From: Pseudomonadota bacterium
GTDB taxonomy: Bacteria; Pseudomonadota; Gammaproteobacteria; Burkholderiales; Burkholderiaceae_B
Length of the DNA: 6,177 bases
Assembly: GCA_023389535.1 (NCBI GenBank)
Contig: JAEWEH010000080.1
Span: 1 to 6,177, forward strand
Direction of reading: 5' to 3'
The position numbers and the translations under genes are program-made. Numbering within the stretch: the stretch's first letter is position 1; each line of letters opens with the position of its first letter. This document shows, piece after piece, positions 5,352-6,177 of this stretch. A model generated the notes under the pieces. It saw only the letters and a program-made list of their open reading frames with translations. It was not told the origin of the DNA and did no database searches.

Positions 5352-6177
5352 ATGAACAAGCGACAAACCCGCGTCTTCGCCATCGCATCCACCGCCATCG
5401 CGTCTTTGGTGTTCCTGATCCTGACGGTAGACAGCCACCGGCAATTCCCCAAGCTGACCAACGCCGACACCATTACCGACAGCGTCGTGCGTGGCCAGGA
5501 TGTCTGGCACCGCAACAACTGTATCAACTGTCACACTATTTTCGGTGAAGGCGCCTACTATGCGCCGGACCTGACCAAGATCACCCAACATCGCGGCGCA
5601 CCTTACCTGGCCGCCTTCCTGAAAGACCCTTCCCAGTTCTACGACGAACAGCGCCACCGGCGGCTCATGCCTGCGCAGAACCTCACGGACGGTGAAATCA
5701 CCGACTTGATCGCCTTCATGGATTGGGTCAGCAAGGTGGACAACCAGGGCTGGCCGCCGCGCCCCATCCTGGTAACGGGCGGCTCCATACCGGGCACGGC
5801 ACTGACTTTGGCGCAACAGAAGGAAAGTGGCCAGGGCGAACCCACCGGTCAGCCTCCCGGCTCGCGCCCGGTCAGCGCCGAAAACGATCCCATCGCGAAA
5901 GGGCAAGCGCTCTTCCAGACTGCAGTACCCACCTGTGCCGCCTGTCACTCCGTGGCTCCGGGCGTGAACCTGGCGGGGCCTACGCTGGCCAATATCGTCG
6001 CCACAGCGGAAAAAACCATCACGTCGCCCGACTACAAGGGCAAGGCCAAGACGCCGGAAGAATACATACACGAATCCATCGTCGAGCCCAGCGCCTACCT
6101 GCACCCCGGCCCCATGTACTCGGCCAATGGCGTGTCCTTCATGCCGCCATCCTATGGCAAGGACTTGACCAAAGAGC
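5352..6177 (+). CDS. norC: Nitric oxide reductase cytochrome c subunit NorC with extra C-terminal cytochrome c domain (partial)
   Basis: NorC is the membrane-anchored periplasmic cytochrome c that passes electrons to NorB, which reduces NO to N2O. The 275 visible residues start with a basic N-terminus and a membrane anchor (about 8-26). A canonical NorC domain follows: haem motif C57-I-N-C60-H61, FGEGAYYAPDLTKIT (64-78), distal M106 in RRLMPAQNLT and the family signature NQGWPPRPILVTG (131-143). Ordinary NorC ends here at about 145-150 residues. This one continues through a Gly/Pro/Gln-rich linker (about 145-178) into a second cytochrome c domain, with C195-A-A-C198-H199, CHSVAPGVNLAGPTLANI (198-215) and a likely distal M264 in FMPPSYG. 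No stop or frame change interrupts the join. The window ends inside the second domain, a few dozen residues short of the expected end. norB is expected next. Confidence 0.9.
   Translation, partial: MNKRQTRVFAIASTAIASLVFLILTVDSHRQFPKLTNADTITDSVVRGQDVWHRNNCINCHTIFGEGAYYAPDLTKITQHRGAPYLAAFLKDPSQFYDEQRHRRLMPAQNLTDGEITDLIAFMDWVSKVDNQGWPPRPILVTGGSIPGTALTLAQQKESGQGEPTGQPPGSRPVSAENDPIAKGQALFQTAVPTCAACHSVAPGVNLAGPTLANIVATAEKTITSPDYKGKAKTPEEYIHESIVEPSAYLHPGPMYSANGVSFMPPSYGKDLTKE

Noticed and set aside
5289..6104. A 271-residue minus-strand frame over the small membrane gene and norC
   Set aside because: It is antisense to norC, which has both haem motifs and a proper start. It has no family features.

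Overview
The window is GC-rich chromosomal DNA of a betaproteobacterium. Gene content, protein style and codon use (strong G/C third positions) fit Burkholderiales, probably the Alcaligenaceae (Bordetella/Achromobacter/Pusillimonas/Castellaniella type). The organism is inferred from these features only. A nitric oxide reductase locus at the right end suggests that it denitrifies or detoxifies NO.

Layout. (1) 1-733, minus: N-terminal 244 codons of ffh, the SRP GTPase, running off the left edge. (2) 734-834: a short divergent promoter region with a 12-bp palindrome. (3) 835-2531, plus: a tight three-gene set. It holds a CcsA/YpjD-type cytochrome c assembly membrane protein, a small membrane-anchored zinc-binding protein (PP0621-like), and AmpD amidase. 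The last two share an ATGA start/stop overlap. (4) 2532-3032: about 500 bp of non-coding DNA between convergent genes, rich in inverted repeats. The main ones are 19-bp arms with one mismatch enclosing nested hairpins, a bulged 11-bp hairpin, and a hairpin just past the htpG stop. (5) 3033-4946, minus: complete htpG (Hsp90, 637 aa), preceded by a textbook heat-shock (sigma-32) promoter. (6) 4947-5211: the divergent regulatory region between htpG and the nor locus, with a perfect 7-3-7 palindrome. (7) 5212-6177, plus: an unrecognised 41-residue membrane protein with a GTG start and strong ribosome binding site, then norC. norC is cut by the right edge and is unusual in carrying a second cytochrome c domain after the normal NorC domain.

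Functional picture. Most of the window is housekeeping: protein targeting, haem-protein maturation, cell-wall recycling and protein folding. The right end begins a respiratory NO reductase operon, in which norB would be expected next. The items most worth a second look are the diheme NorC fusion, the small membrane protein encoded before it, the palindrome upstream of both, and the structured intergenic element between ampD and htpG. No transposase, integrase, tRNA, rRNA or CRISPR array was seen.
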